Below, in pieces: positions 43,977 to 53,204 of a DNA stretch of 64,000 nt; position 1 is the first letter of the stretch, and each line of letters opens with the position of its first letter. The notes under the pieces are model-generated. The model was not told the origin of the DNA, did no database searches, and worked only from the letters and a program-made list of their open reading frames with translations. Origin of the DNA: Candidatus Anammoximicrobium sp. (lineage in GTDB: Bacteria; Planctomycetota; Planctomycetia; Pirellulales; Pirellulaceae); the NCBI GenBank assembly GCA_012515235.1, contig JAAYYU010000015.1, positions 1-64,000 on the forward strand, read 5' to 3'. The translations under genes and the position numbers were made by a program.

Positions 43977-44213
43977 ATGTTCGAATTGATTCCGCTCCGT
44001 TGTCTCAAATCGGGCCAGACCGGTGAGGTCGGCGAGGTTTTGGGCGATCCTCAGCAAGTCCACCGACTGCAAGAACTTGGTTTGCGGCAAGGCATTACGG
44101 TTGAAATGCTGCAATCCGGAAGTCCTTGCATCATCCGTACGGCGGGCGGTAAGTTGTGCTTTCGGCCGAACGAAGCCCTGAACGTGCTGGTGCGAACAGC
44201 CATGTGCGGATAA
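43977..44213 (+). CDS. feoA: ferrous iron transport accessory protein FeoA
   Basis: The 78-residue protein starts at an ATG behind GAGGGG. It has the FeoA SH3-like fold: LRCLKSGQTGEVGEVLGDPQ, LQELGLRQGITVEML and GGKLCFRPNEALNVLV. FeoA binds FeoB and modulates Fe(II) uptake. Unlike many planctomycete and proteobacterial operons, there is a single FeoA. It heads an operon with feoB 117 bases on and lies below a strong promoter and dyad. Confidence 0.92.
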   Translation: MFELIPLRCLKSGQTGEVGEVLGDPQQVHRLQELGLRQGITVEMLQSGSPCIIRTAGGKLCFRPNEALNVLVRTAMCG

Positions 44214-44330
44214 GGGCGGTGGTCGAGCAGACGAAGTCGGCTGGCGGTTTCCAGGCCCGGAAGAGTGCTGGCCTCTTGGGTCGCTCCGTCTCGCCTGCGC
44301 TTCGGGTTTCAGTGGGAAGGACGCCCCACG

Positions 44331-46598
44331 ATGTCGGGGCCTGACGGCGAAAAGACGGTCACGGTCGCTCTGCTGGGAAATCCCAACACGGGCAAGTCCA
44401 CGTTGTTCAGCGCGCTGTGCGGCGTGCGGCAGCGGATCGGCAATTATCCGGGCGTGACCGTCGAGAAGAAGACCGGCTGCATCGAGATAGGCCAGCGGTG
44501 TTTCGAATTGATCGACCTGCCGGGGACTTACAGTCTGGCGCCGCGATCGCCGGACGAGATGGTCGCGGTGGATGTCCTGCTGGGCCGAGGCGACGCGAGT
44601 TCCCCTCCCGATGTCATCTTGTGCATCGTCGACGCCACCAATCTGGAGCGGAATCTGTACTTGGTTAGCCAGGCGTTGGAGTTGGGCAGGCCCGTCGTCC
44701 TGGCCTTGAACAAGATGGACCTGGCGGCCGACAGCGGGCTCACTTTGCATCTGGGCCTGGTGCGGGATCGGCTGGGGATTCCCGTCGTGCCGCTGCAAGC
44801 CCATCGCGGAATCGGAATCGCGGAACTGAAGGGGGAGTTGCAGAAGGCCGTCCGCGCCGAACCACCGCAACTCCGCTCGCCGTTTCCGGAGGCGTTCAAC
44901 GAGCAAATCGCGTCGCTGGTTCGGGAGGCCAGTCTTGGCGGCCGGGCGCCGCTGCCGCGTTACCTGGTCGAACGGCTGTTGTTGGACGTCGGCGGCTACC
45001 TGGAGCAGGCGGACCCGCCGATTGCTGACCCATCGCTCTTGGTCGCTGTCCAGGCGGCCCGTCAACGGTTGGCTGCGGCGGGTTATCCGGCGCCGGCGGT
45101 GGAGACGATGGCTCGTTACGACTGGGTGGCCGGTGTCTTGGATGGCGCCGTGAGCCAATCGGGCCAGCGCCGGATCACGTGCAGCGACCGTCTGGACGTG
45201 GTGTTGACCCACAAGGTCTGGGGCACGTTGATTTTTGTGGCGTTGATGCTGCTGGTCTTCCAGTCGATTTTTGCCTGGTCCACGCCGCTGATGGACGCCC
45301 TGGATCGCGCCATGGGGATGCTCGAAAATCGCCTTGCCACGGCGCTGCCGGAGGGTACGCTGCGCTCGCTGGTCGTCGACGGCGTCATCGCCGGGGTCGG
45401 CGGCGTCCTGGTCTTTCTGCCTCAGATTCTGATCCTGTTCGGCTTCATTGCGGTGCTGGAGGAATGCGGCTACATGGCCCGCGCGGCGTATTTGACCGAC
45501 AAGCTGATGTCGCGGTTGGGCCTGAGCGGCAAGTCGTTCATCCCGCTGCTGTCCTCGTTCGCCTGTGCCGTGCCCGGCGTGATGGCCACGCGGGCCATCG
45601 AGGACCGCCGCGACCGGTTGCTGACGATTCTGATCGCACCGCTGATGAGTTGCAGCGCGCGGCTGCAAGTGTACTCGTTGCTGATCGCCGCGTTCATCCC
45701 GGACCGCCGCTATCTGGGCGGCTGGGTGCGGCTGCAGGGAATCACGTTGTTGGGCATGTACCTGATTGGCGCCGCGGTGGCGGTGGTCGCCGCGCTGGTG
45801 CTGCGGCGGACGCTGCTGCGGGGCCAGGCGCCGTCGTTCGTCATGGAGTTGCCCAGCTACAAGTTGCCGTCGCTGCGGTCGGTGGCAGCCCGCGTTGGGG
45901 AAAGCGGCTGGTCGTTCGTGCATCAGGCGGGCACGCTGATTGTGGCGGTCGCCGTCGTGGTCTGGGCGGCGGCCTATTTCCCGCACGATCCGCAGGTGGA
46001 GCGGGATGTTCGCGGGCGGTACGCGGAACAACTGCGGCAGCTTGACGCCCGCCGGGCGGACGGGGCCCGCCAGCCACCGCAGCATCCGCAGTCCGAAGCG
46101 CGCACCGCCGCCGATGGGCAAGCGGAAAAGCAGGCGTTGCAACAGCGGATCGAGAACGAAGTGGCGGCGGCGTACATGGAGCAGAGTTTTTTGGGGCGGG
46201 GCGGAAAGCTGATCGCGCCGCTGGTCCAACCGCTGGGCTGGGACTGGCGGATCGGCTGCGCCGTGATCGCGTCGTTCCCGGCCCGCGAAGTCGTGATCAG
46301 CACGCTGGGGGTGATCTACCAGTTGGGCAGCCAGGAGGATGCCGCTTCGACGTCGCTCCGCGAGACGCTGCGCGAGGCGACGTGGCCCGGCTCGGAACGG
46401 CGCGTGTTCAATGTGCCCGTGGCCCTGTCGATCATGGTCTTCTTTGCGCTCTGCGCGCAGTGCGCGGCGACACTGGCCGTGATCCGCCGCGAGACGGGCA
46501 GTTGGCGGTGGCCGGCGTTCACGTTCGTCTACATGACAACGCTGGCCTACGCGGGCGCGCTGATCACGTATCAAGTGGGGATGTTGTTTGCCGGATAG
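44331..46598 (+). CDS. feoB: ferrous iron transporter FeoB
   Basis: The 755-residue protein starts at an ATG behind GGAAGGACG. The G domain has G1 GNPNTGKST (16-24), G3 DLPGTYS, G4 NKMD, followed by the helical S domain and a polytopic membrane part with two gate-type segments (LPQILILFGFIAVLEECGYM and CAVIASFPAREVVISTLGVI), each with the conserved FAC/PAR signature. FeoB imports Fe(II) at the inner membrane, driven or gated by GTP hydrolysis. A weak in-frame TTG at 44265 extends the protein by 22 residues, but the ribosome site favours 44331. A charged, glutamine-rich insert lies near 575-620. Confidence 0.96.
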   Translation: MSGPDGEKTVTVALLGNPNTGKSTLFSALCGVRQRIGNYPGVTVEKKTGCIEIGQRCFELIDLPGTYSLAPRSPDEMVAVDVLLGRGDASSPPDVILCIVDATNLERNLYLVSQALELGRPVVLALNKMDLAADSGLTLHLGLVRDRLGIPVVPLQAHRGIGIAELKGELQKAVRAEPPQLRSPFPEAFNEQIASLVREASLGGRAPLPRYLVERLLLDVGGYLEQADPPIADPSLLVAVQAARQRLAAAGYPAPAVETMARYDWVAGVLDGAVSQSGQRRITCSDRLDVVLTHKVWGTLIFVALMLLVFQSIFAWSTPLMDALDRAMGMLENRLATALPEGTLRSLVVDGVIAGVGGVLVFLPQILILFGFIAVLEECGYMARAAYLTDKLMSRLGLSGKSFIPLLSSFACAVPGVMATRAIEDRRDRLLTILIAPLMSCSARLQVYSLLIAAFIPDRRYLGGWVRLQGITLLGMYLIGAAVAVVAALVLRRTLLRGQAPSFVMELPSYKLPSLRSVAARVGESGWSFVHQAGTLIVAVAVVVWAAAYFPHDPQVERDVRGRYAEQLRQLDARRADGARQPPQHPQSEARTAADGQAEKQALQQRIENEVAAAYMEQSFLGRGGKLIAPLVQPLGWDWRIGCAVIASFPAREVVISTLGVIYQLGSQEDAASTSLRETLREATWPGSERRVFNVPVALSIMVFFALCAQCAATLAVIRRETGSWRWPAFTFVYMTTLAYAGALITYQVGMLFAG

Positions 46599-46601
46599 AC
46601 C

Positions 46602-46829
46602 ATGCCAGACGCACAGCAACTGTTGACCCTGGCCCTCGTGTTGGCGGCCGCGGGCTATCTGGTCCGCCGCACCTGGAAACGCCTGTCAGGCCGGCCCGTC
46701 GCCCGCTGCGGATCGTGCTCCCGCTGCCCCGGCGCGGCCGATGGGCGATCGCCGGCCGCCAAACCGCTGATTCCTGTGGAAGACTTGATCGCCTCGGCAG
46801 CGCACGGTGTCAAGGGCGATTCTAAGTGA
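46602..46829 (+). CDS. small FeoB-associated cysteine-rich membrane protein
   Basis: The 75-residue protein starts with a membrane helix (LALVLAAAGYLVRRTW) followed by ARCGSCSRCPGA, a CxxCxxC cluster. Proteins of this type follow feoB in many bacteria and are annotated FeoB-associated cysteine-rich membrane proteins; they may help coordinate iron at the membrane. The ATG is three bases after the FeoB stop. Its last eight bases overlap the 3' end of the opposing nuclease-like gene, so the two transcripts converge without a spacer. Confidence 0.8.
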   Translation: MPDAQQLLTLALVLAAAGYLVRRTWKRLSGRPVARCGSCSRCPGAADGRSPAAKPLIPVEDLIASAAHGVKGDSK

Positions 46830-47502
46830 ACCGCAGCATCGTGTGGTAGATCTCGATGGGCCCTCGACGGGTAGTACGGCTGTGACCGGAGCGGTAGGTG
46901 TGACCTAAGGCCGGGATGACCGGATCGAGCCGCCAGGTGCTTTCGCGGCGAACGGCAGAATCGGCTGGCGCCGATAGCAGAGCCTGCTCGATCCTGAAGG
47001 CCCAAGTCGCTTCGTCCTCGGACTGGATGTAACCCAACATGCCGGCGCGTTCGTCGTCGCGCGCGTAAGCGCATGTCAGGAAACACCCCAGTCCGTCGTG
47101 GCCAAGATAGTGTGATACGCCATGCCCCGGCCCCAAACGTTTGCACTCGAACCGAAACCGGGAGCGGGGCGATGTCCTCGCCGAATCGATCCGGATATCG
47201 ACGCGCCGTCGGGCTTTGCCGATTCGTCGTTGCCGTCCACGCCGATGCGGCTCGTTGACAGGCGGGTCGTCATGCACCGAATAGTACCGCATCCAACGTT
47301 CGGCTGGTTCGTCCAGAACCGCGTCCATTGCTTCCACCAGATCTCCCGTGATCGCGGTTTCTTCCGCCGTGGCGTATCGTCTCGGATTGAGCCGGTCATA
47401 CCCGAGCTTGATCAGCTGGTGTACGCGGGGGACGAACTGGCGTTCGTAATCCTCAGAATTGTAGGATGCCCCACCAAGTTGAAAGGACGTAGAACTGATC
47501 AA
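46822..47502 (-). CDS. small PD-(D/E)XK nuclease-like protein, partner of the Eco57I-type methylase
   Basis: The 226-residue protein starts at a TTG behind GGAGGC, overlapping the stop of the methylase gene (TTGA). Residues 101-121 carry a PD-(D/E)XK pattern: VDIRID (Asp102, Asp106) and RFRFECKRL (Glu119, Lys121). Upstream are helical segments (DYERQFVPRVHQLIKLGYDR). The C-terminal half lacks known domains. A nuclease of this fold behind an Eco57I-type methylase is the classical picture of a restriction partner, but I see no exact family match. Its length is short for a restriction enzyme. No other start with a ribosome site is nearby. Confidence 0.68.
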   Translation of the reverse strand: MISSTSFQLGGASYNSEDYERQFVPRVHQLIKLGYDRLNPRRYATAEETAITGDLVEAMDAVLDEPAERWMRYYSVHDDPPVNEPHRRGRQRRIGKARRRVDIRIDSARTSPRSRFRFECKRLGPGHGVSHYLGHDGLGCFLTCAYARDDERAGMLGYIQSEDEATWAFRIEQALLSAPADSAVRRESTWRLDPVIPALGHTYRSGHSRTTRRGPIEIYHTMLRFT

Positions 47503-50500
47503 GCCTCCACGCCTCCGCCTTGAAGAGTCTCGGCGATGATTTGCCGGGCGTCCACCATCGCTTGGCTTTCCGTCCAGTGAAACCGCTGCATGGGCTTGAA
47601 TACGAATGTCCTGGTGCCTTCGTAAATTCGAAGGTTCCGGTCGAAGTACACCCACTGCGAACGCTGGACGCGCAATCGCTGGCGAGTCCGTTCAAGCTCC
47701 CTGGCCGCCGCGTTGTCGGCCTTCATGACCTGGACCTTACGAGCCGCGGCGGAATCCCTGATCAGATCTACCTGAACCATGCCGGAAAGGCCATCGTGGA
47801 TGACCGCGACCTGATGACGCTTGGCCGACTGAACGTCCATGAAATCGTCTAGTTCTGACTTCAGCCGCTCCGCATACGTCCGAAGCTCGACGACCTTGGG
47901 CGGGCGTACGGCCGCCGGTCCAGTCTTCCCGTCGTTCAGCGCCAACCGGACGTGGACCAAGTCGTGAATCAGGGCTCGTTCGCCGTCATCGAGTCCCAAG
48001 GATTCGCTCACTAGGCCGTTCAATTCTTCGAGCAAACGACCGAGTTTCTTATCTACGTCTCCCATCCCTGCCAACCGCAACTGTCGCTCGGGAGTTCGTT
48101 CTGCCGGGGATGTATCTCCAATGGTTCGCGGCTTCGTCTGAACCAATTCCGAATGAAGTTCTGACCATCGAACGAGTTCATTGCGGGGTGTAGATTCGAT
48201 GGAAAAGGGCATTCGTCGAAGGGCGTTCAGAGTTGCCAGTCCCCGCTGAACGCCAAACTGCGTGGAAGTCAGAAACTGATGGTAGAAGGCGAAATCAGAA
48301 CTCAGGTACAGCGACAGGGCTTTCAGGAAGTCTTCGTCCCCGGTTGGACTCACGATGCCAATTTGACGCGCCGGAACTACCAGGAAGTCGTCGTGATAGA
48401 CGGCAAAGTTGCGCGCCGCGCTCACGATAACATTGGGCGGACGGCAAACGGACAGGGGAAGTTGTGTGCGACCCTTCCTCGCGAACCTCAGATCGGGCTC
48501 AACGGGCACGATTGCGTCTGCCGGAAAGGCAAATACATGGCGCAGACGTGCAAGCGGACCTACGTCGAGCTTGTTCTTCCCTACGGCTTCTTCGACAAGG
48601 TCGACTTCTTCGTCTTCCTCGCTGGCCGGTGCTCGCCGAAGCTGGAGACCTTCCGAGATCAATACTTTCCTGTGGCGTTCGAGGTCGCGCAAGGTCAGAA
48701 ACCGCCGCCCCAGCTTGCTTAACAGTCGCTGATCGAGCGAAGAACCCCAGGCGGCCAGTTTCCACGGCAAGCCGCTGCCATCGGCGACCTGCGACGTGGG
48801 AATGTCGCGGATTTCGCTGGCGTTGATCAGGATGCTCCACGACTCGTTGCGGGCCCCTGCTCGCACCGGCCGGGTAGGCTCTTGGTTGGCGACGAAGGGT
48901 GAAAAAGTCCGCACGAACTCGTCTTCGTCCAATCCATCCCCGGCGTCGTCTCGGTGCCGGTAGAAGAAGGCGGCTGCGGGCACCCGGAACCGCCTGCCCG
49001 CCAGAACTTCCGCGAGGTTGGAGAAATTGACGACCGTGTGCACTTTCACGTGTTGGAAAAAGGCCTGGCGGAATCCGCTGGCGGCATCCTCGAACAGCGT
49101 CATGGCCGGAAGGAAGAAGCCGACTTCTCCGTCCGGTGCCAGATACTCCAAGAGTTCCCAGGCAAAAGCGCGGGCGGCCTGGTTGCCCCCCACGGGACGC
49201 GTCTTCTCGTTGGCTCGAAGCCACTTCAAAACTGGCTTGTCGTCGTTTTCGAGTTTGTCCGGGTTCAGTCGCTTCCAAGGAGGATTCCCGACGATCCAGT
49301 CGAATCCCTTCTGCAACGGCGGGTTGTCAGCCGCGGGGTTCTCGAAGAAATCCGCTCGGAAGATGTTCTTGCCTCGAAGGGCAGGGAGCTGAAATCGACT
49401 CCGTGGTCCTTCCAAATCAGGCGGATGGACGTAATCGAGCAACGTCAGAATCAGGCTCAACTCGGTGACATTGCAGGCGTCGTCTTCCAGGTCCACGCCA
49501 AAGATGGAACCCTCCAACAGTTCTCGCAGCTCAGCGGGTTTCGGCTTGCTCCCCGGAGGGAACTCTTTCTCGATCAGCCTCCGGTAGCACTGCACCAGGA
49601 ACGCGCCGGACCCACAGGAAGGGTCCAGCACGCGCATACCTTTTTCCAAAAGGCGACGATCCTGCAGTTCCGCAAGCATCAAGTTCACCACAGGGATCGG
49701 CGTGTAGTAGGCGCCGATCTTCCTGCCGCGGCTGGGTTTATCGGGCTCATCGGGAGCATGCAGAAACTGCTCGTAAACGACCGACAACGTCTCGATGGGG
49801 ATGAACGAAAAGTTGTACGCCAGGAAATCGAGACTGAGCTGCTGGTCACCGGCCTCCGAGACTTCATCGCCTGCAAAGACCCCCGCGACGTAGCGGAGAT
49901 GGTCTTGTTTCGGAGCGTATTTTCCGCGGAAGTCCAAGGGGAAGACGCTGCCGTTCAGCCATTCGTCCAATCGCGCCACAACGGCACTGACGCCGTCGAG
50001 CGTGGCAGTGCGTCCGAACACCGATGACGGTTCGATGCCCCAACGGCCAAGCTTCTTCGGCGACAGTATGCCCCGATCGCGAAGGTAGTGAAGATAGACG
50101 TACTTGCCGATCAGGGCGTGCGACGTTTCCTTCCGAAGCCCCGTGCGCTGCAGCAGCGTGTCGAGCGTGCGAAGGTTGTCCAACAGCTTCCAGTCGACTC
50201 GGGTGTCTGGGGTGACGTCTTGGCCTCTCTTGTGCCAAATTGCCCCGCTGTCAATGGCGTCGGCATGAAAGCCATCGACCAGGTCGGAAATGTTGTTGAA
50301 ATCGGTGAGCGGCCCCAACACTCCGTCGATCTCGCCGCTCGGCAACCGGCGGTGGCGAAAACCGCAGTACAGGTTTACGCCGGCCGGGGTGTGAACGATC
50401 ACGAACGGCACGACGTCTTGGTTCCAGACGAGGCGGTGAAGCTCTTCCGCTTTTGGCGCAGTGGAGGCACGGCAGACGTACACCACGGGCACGATGGGGG

Positions 50501-50678
50501 ACGACGCGGCTTCAATGGGTGGACGTAGGGTATACACCCCCTGCAATCCGAGTTTCGCTTCCGCAAGCCGAAAGATGTGCCCGAAGCCCGGGGCCGACTC
50601 TAAGGCAGTCTGGCCGCGTCGCAGAAAATTCGGCGACTGGCCGTAGCCGAGTTCGCTGAGTAAATCGCCAACCTGCAT
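47499..50678 (-). CDS. Eco57I-type N6-adenine DNA methyltransferase, large
   Basis: The 1059-residue protein has the AdoMet motif I VLDPSCGSGAFL (350-361) and catalytic motif IV NPPW (465-468) in WIVGNPPWKRL, an Eco57I-type adenine N6-methylase. The first 330 residues are a separate domain with HPAGVNLYCGFRHRRLPSG style beta strands. A target-recognition-type region follows the catalytic core (about 600-850), and the C-terminus is coiled coil (RELERTRQRLRVQRSQWVY). No nuclease motif of its own is seen. It is encoded with the PD-(D/E)XK protein in a two-gene unit. Start ATG 50678; ribosome site GGGG. Confidence 0.92.
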   Translation of the reverse strand: MQVGDLLSELGYGQSPNFLRRGQTALESAPGFGHIFRLAEAKLGLQGVYTLRPPIEAASSPIVPVVYVCRASTAPKAEELHRLVWNQDVVPFVIVHTPAGVNLYCGFRHRRLPSGEIDGVLGPLTDFNNISDLVDGFHADAIDSGAIWHKRGQDVTPDTRVDWKLLDNLRTLDTLLQRTGLRKETSHALIGKYVYLHYLRDRGILSPKKLGRWGIEPSSVFGRTATLDGVSAVVARLDEWLNGSVFPLDFRGKYAPKQDHLRYVAGVFAGDEVSEAGDQQLSLDFLAYNFSFIPIETLSVVYEQFLHAPDEPDKPSRGRKIGAYYTPIPVVNLMLAELQDRRLLEKGMRVLDPSCGSGAFLVQCYRRLIEKEFPPGSKPKPAELRELLEGSIFGVDLEDDACNVTELSLILTLLDYVHPPDLEGPRSRFQLPALRGKNIFRADFFENPAADNPPLQKGFDWIVGNPPWKRLNPDKLENDDKPVLKWLRANEKTRPVGGNQAARAFAWELLEYLAPDGEVGFFLPAMTLFEDAASGFRQAFFQHVKVHTVVNFSNLAEVLAGRRFRVPAAAFFYRHRDDAGDGLDEDEFVRTFSPFVANQEPTRPVRAGARNESWSILINASEIRDIPTSQVADGSGLPWKLAAWGSSLDQRLLSKLGRRFLTLRDLERHRKVLISEGLQLRRAPASEEDEEVDLVEEAVGKNKLDVGPLARLRHVFAFPADAIVPVEPDLRFARKGRTQLPLSVCRPPNVIVSAARNFAVYHDDFLVVPARQIGIVSPTGDEDFLKALSLYLSSDFAFYHQFLTSTQFGVQRGLATLNALRRMPFSIESTPRNELVRWSELHSELVQTKPRTIGDTSPAERTPERQLRLAGMGDVDKKLGRLLEELNGLVSESLGLDDGERALIHDLVHVRLALNDGKTGPAAVRPPKVVELRTYAERLKSELDDFMDVQSAKRHQVAVIHDGLSGMVQVDLIRDSAAARKVQVMKADNAAARELERTRQRLRVQRSQWVYFDRNLRIYEGTRTFVFKPMQRFHWTESQAMVDARQIIAETLQGGGVEA

Positions 50679-50729
50679 CGCTGCCCCACGCGGTTTGTCC
50701 TAAGCCGGGTAGTGCCAACCCCTGCGGAA

Positions 50730-50756
50730 CGTATACAAGCGAACATCAATTGTCAA
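50730..50756 (-). promoter_or_regulatory. possible promoter of the methylase operon
   Basis: On the minus strand TTGACA (50756-50751) and TATACG (50735-50730) lie about 52 bases before the methylase start, with a spacer of 15, which is short. The region around is AT-rich compared with the surroundings, which helps. The rest of the interval 50679-50963 holds no gene. Confidence 0.4.
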
Positions 50757-50963
50757 CGGGCCACACCTGTCGCGGGTACGTAACCTCCTGGACCTCAGAG
50801 AATTGCACCTAATCTACGAAGCTGGCCCGAATCGGTCAATGGCGCCGAAGTCGTGACGATTCGGCGTTCAAACAGGATCTCTCGTTAGCTCTGTGAGATC
50901 ATCGGTCGGCGGGACTATTCGCTCGCCGACGGGCCCGAACAAGCTGCTCAGCGTTTCGTCGGT

Positions 50964-51356
50964 TCAGCGTCTTTCTCGGCGTCCAGTTCCTTCAATCTCG
51001 CTTGGATGCTGGCAGCGATCCGGCGGCCGGCGCGGTGGTGGGGTTACTTCGGCTTTCCAGGCGTCCAGCAGGTGTCCGCAGTTGCCGCCTGCCAATCCGT
51101 CGCTTAGGAGGACGCCCTGCATTCTCTCGTTGGCGTCTTTGCGGGCACAGCGGATCAAGGCGACCGCAGCGTCGAGGTTCTCCCAAGGTGCCAACAGCAC
51201 GCTGAATCCTTGCTGCTGGAAGAAAGCCTTGTCCGGTCCGCGGCATTCCAAGTCCGGGTGCGACTGGAAACGAAACCCGTAATTCAACTCCACTGCGAGC
51301 ACGGTCATGCGCGCGGGCGCCTCCAGCGCGGTGAGCAGTTCCTTGGTCACGGTCAT
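50964..51356 (-). pseudogene. fragment of an unidentified hydrolase-like gene
   Basis: A minus-strand frame of 130 codons starts MTVTKELLTALEAPARMTV and continues through FSVLLAPWENLDAAVALIRC and QGVLLSDGLAGGNCG. PWENLDAAVALIRxARK...QGVL reads like the TIM-barrel end of a glycoside-hydrolase-type protein (a planctomycete GH20-like family). It has no complete domain and a basic, low-complexity tail, and upstream sequence continues in another frame. It is best read as a broken gene. Family identity is a guess. Confidence 0.4.
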
Positions 51357-51629
51357 CCGTTACGGTTGCGGTCCGAGGAAAAAGCAGGGCTCGCCACTTG
51401 GGATTCTCTTTCTCCAGATTCGCCAGCCGCGCGGGACGCGGGTCCGGCCGCCATGCCTGTGGTGGCTTGGCCAAGGGCGACGATCGCTGTCGCGATGCCC
51501 ACCCGGATGGGACGGATTGTCGTCCATGGCTGAGTTCTTCCAAATCATGGCAAGGACAAAAAACGGCTCGTCACGCGGGTTGTGACGGGCCGTTTGCGGA
51601 TCGAGCGACGGCGGCCAAGCGGTGGTGTG

Positions 51630-51821
51630 TCAGGCTTCGATGATGATCGCGCCCGACGGGCAGCCATCCGCGGCTTCCTGGGTCGCCTGCTCCAAATCGG
51701 CCGGAACCGGGTTGATCTTGACTTCCACGACGCCGGCGTCGTTCATGGTGAAAACGTCTGGCGCCACTTCTTCGCAGACGCCGCAGCCGGAGCACAGCGT
51801 TTCATCAACGGTAACCTTCAC
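51630..51821 (-). CDS. [4Fe-4S] ferredoxin
   Basis: The 63-residue protein has cysteines at 10, 13, 16 and 54 (LCSGCGVC and DGCPSGAI), enough for a single [4Fe-4S] cluster. It starts at a GTG behind AAAGGAGGAG. It would be a cytosolic electron carrier of the Fer4-13 type. No dedicated oxidoreductase is adjacent. The 190 or so bases between it and the fragment on the left have no feature. Confidence 0.9.
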   Translation of the reverse strand: MKVTVDETLCSGCGVCEEVAPDVFTMNDAGVVEVKINPVPADLEQATQEAADGCPSGAIIIEA

Positions 51822-52094
51822 AAGCTCCTCCTTTCGAGAATCGGAACGGTAACTCGATTACAATCGAACTAGCAAGAAGATACACCAAGACGCAAACTTG
51901 TCCAGGGAGGTTACTGCTTTCGTTCGTTGTCCGCCAGCCGGTGCGGACTACCGAGATTTCCCCAGAATGCGGAGCTGCTTGACTTGGTCACGAGGGTCTG
52001 TCCCGGCAAGCCAACGTGAGCTTGTTCCTGTACAATGTCTTCCCGCGGCAGTTGGGCACCCAAAACCTATGGATTCTGGAAAGGACTAACCCCC

Positions 52095-53183
52095 GTGACG
52101 AGTTTTCCGCGGAGTTCATCCCACGATGCGTCTCGGCCAACAGTGGAATCTCGCAGGCGGCAGGATGTGATTGTCCTTGGTCTCGGCGCGGTCTTCCTGG
52201 CGGTGCTGCAGGCTGGCGGACTTCACGCTGCCGACGCCGGCGAAAACGCTGTGGCCAGCGGTGAATTGTATGCCCGCGTCAAGCAGGCGGCGCTGGAAAT
52301 CCTGGTCGACGATCACTTGAACGGCAGCGGCAGCTTGGTGGACGCCGGCGGTCTGGCGATTACGGCGGCGCATGTGATCGGGCAGCCAGGCAACCGCGTC
52401 GAAGTGTTGTCGCCGGTGGCTGGCCGCCGCCGGGCGGACGTCGTGGCGGTCGATCTGGGCCACGACCTGGCGCTGCTCCGCCTCGAACCGCGCGACGGCG
52501 GCTACCCCTGCTTGCCGCTCGCAGCGAGGTTGCCGCCCGCGGGCGCTGACGCCTTTCTGCTGGGCACGCCGGTCTTTCGTCACGCGGTCCTGTTCCGGGC
52601 CATGCTGGCCCGCGACGAGCTTTCCTTCGAGTATCTGAACGCGGGGTATGTCCTGGTTCTGACCTTGGCGGCCAGCGTGCCCTCCGGCACTTCAGGCGGC
52701 CCGTGGGTGGATCGTCAGGGGGCGCTAATTGGGGTGCAAAGCGGCATCATGTCGAACAGTGGGACTCCCGTCGGAGTCGCCTTTGCCGGTCCGGCCGGCG
52801 CGGTTCGCCGGTTGTTGGAAACGCGACAAACCGCCGCCACGCCCAATGCGGGACTAGCGATCGAAGAGACGTGGCAACAACAACGGGACTTCCTGAATCG
52901 CTTTCCACCGCAAACCGAAGGGTTGGTGGTCAAGGTCCTGCAAGCCGACGGTCCGGCCGCGCGCGCCGGGCTGAAACAATGGGATTTGATTGTGGAAGCC
53001 GAGGGCCAGGCGGTGCGTCTGCCGGACGAATTGCTGCGGATTGTGCGCGGCAAGAAGCCAGGCGAACCGCTGTCCCTCGTCGTGCTCGGACCGGACGGCA
53101 CCGGCAAACGACGAGTGACGGTGACGCTGGGCCGGTTGGAAGCCGCTTGGCCGGAGGCCCGTCCTGCGGCCAAGAAGCCCTGA
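52095..53183 (+). CDS. trypsin-like serine protease with PDZ domain, exported
   Basis: The 362-residue protein (from a GTG behind AAAGGAC) has a signal-anchor at about 24-45, a trypsin domain with His93 (ITAAHVIG), Asp124 (DLGHDLALLRL) and Ser200 (VPSGTSGGPW), and a C-terminal PDZ domain (about 278-350, GPAARAGLKQWDLIVEAEGQ). An earlier ATG at 52035 extends the protein by 20 residues but has no ribosome site. It differs from HtrA in a shorter PDZ and no GVGFAIP segment. Probably an envelope protease. It convergently faces the ThDP enzyme with 21 bases between stops. Confidence 0.88.
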   Translation: MTSFPRSSSHDASRPTVESRRRQDVIVLGLGAVFLAVLQAGGLHAADAGENAVASGELYARVKQAALEILVDDHLNGSGSLVDAGGLAITAAHVIGQPGNRVEVLSPVAGRRRADVVAVDLGHDLALLRLEPRDGGYPCLPLAARLPPAGADAFLLGTPVFRHAVLFRAMLARDELSFEYLNAGYVLVLTLAASVPSGTSGGPWVDRQGALIGVQSGIMSNSGTPVGVAFAGPAGAVRRLLETRQTAATPNAGLAIEETWQQQRDFLNRFPPQTEGLVVKVLQADGPAARAGLKQWDLIVEAEGQAVRLPDELLRIVRGKKPGEPLSLVVLGPDGTGKRRVTVTLGRLEAAWPEARPAAKKP

Positions 53184-53204
53184 CGACGCGGCCGGCAGTC
53201 CCGA

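Noticed and set aside
43938..46619. 893-codon minus-strand frame opposite feoB
   Set aside because: Antisense shadow; feoB on the plus strand has all G-domain and transport motifs. The frame starts with no ribosome site and is Arg/Gln/His-rich.
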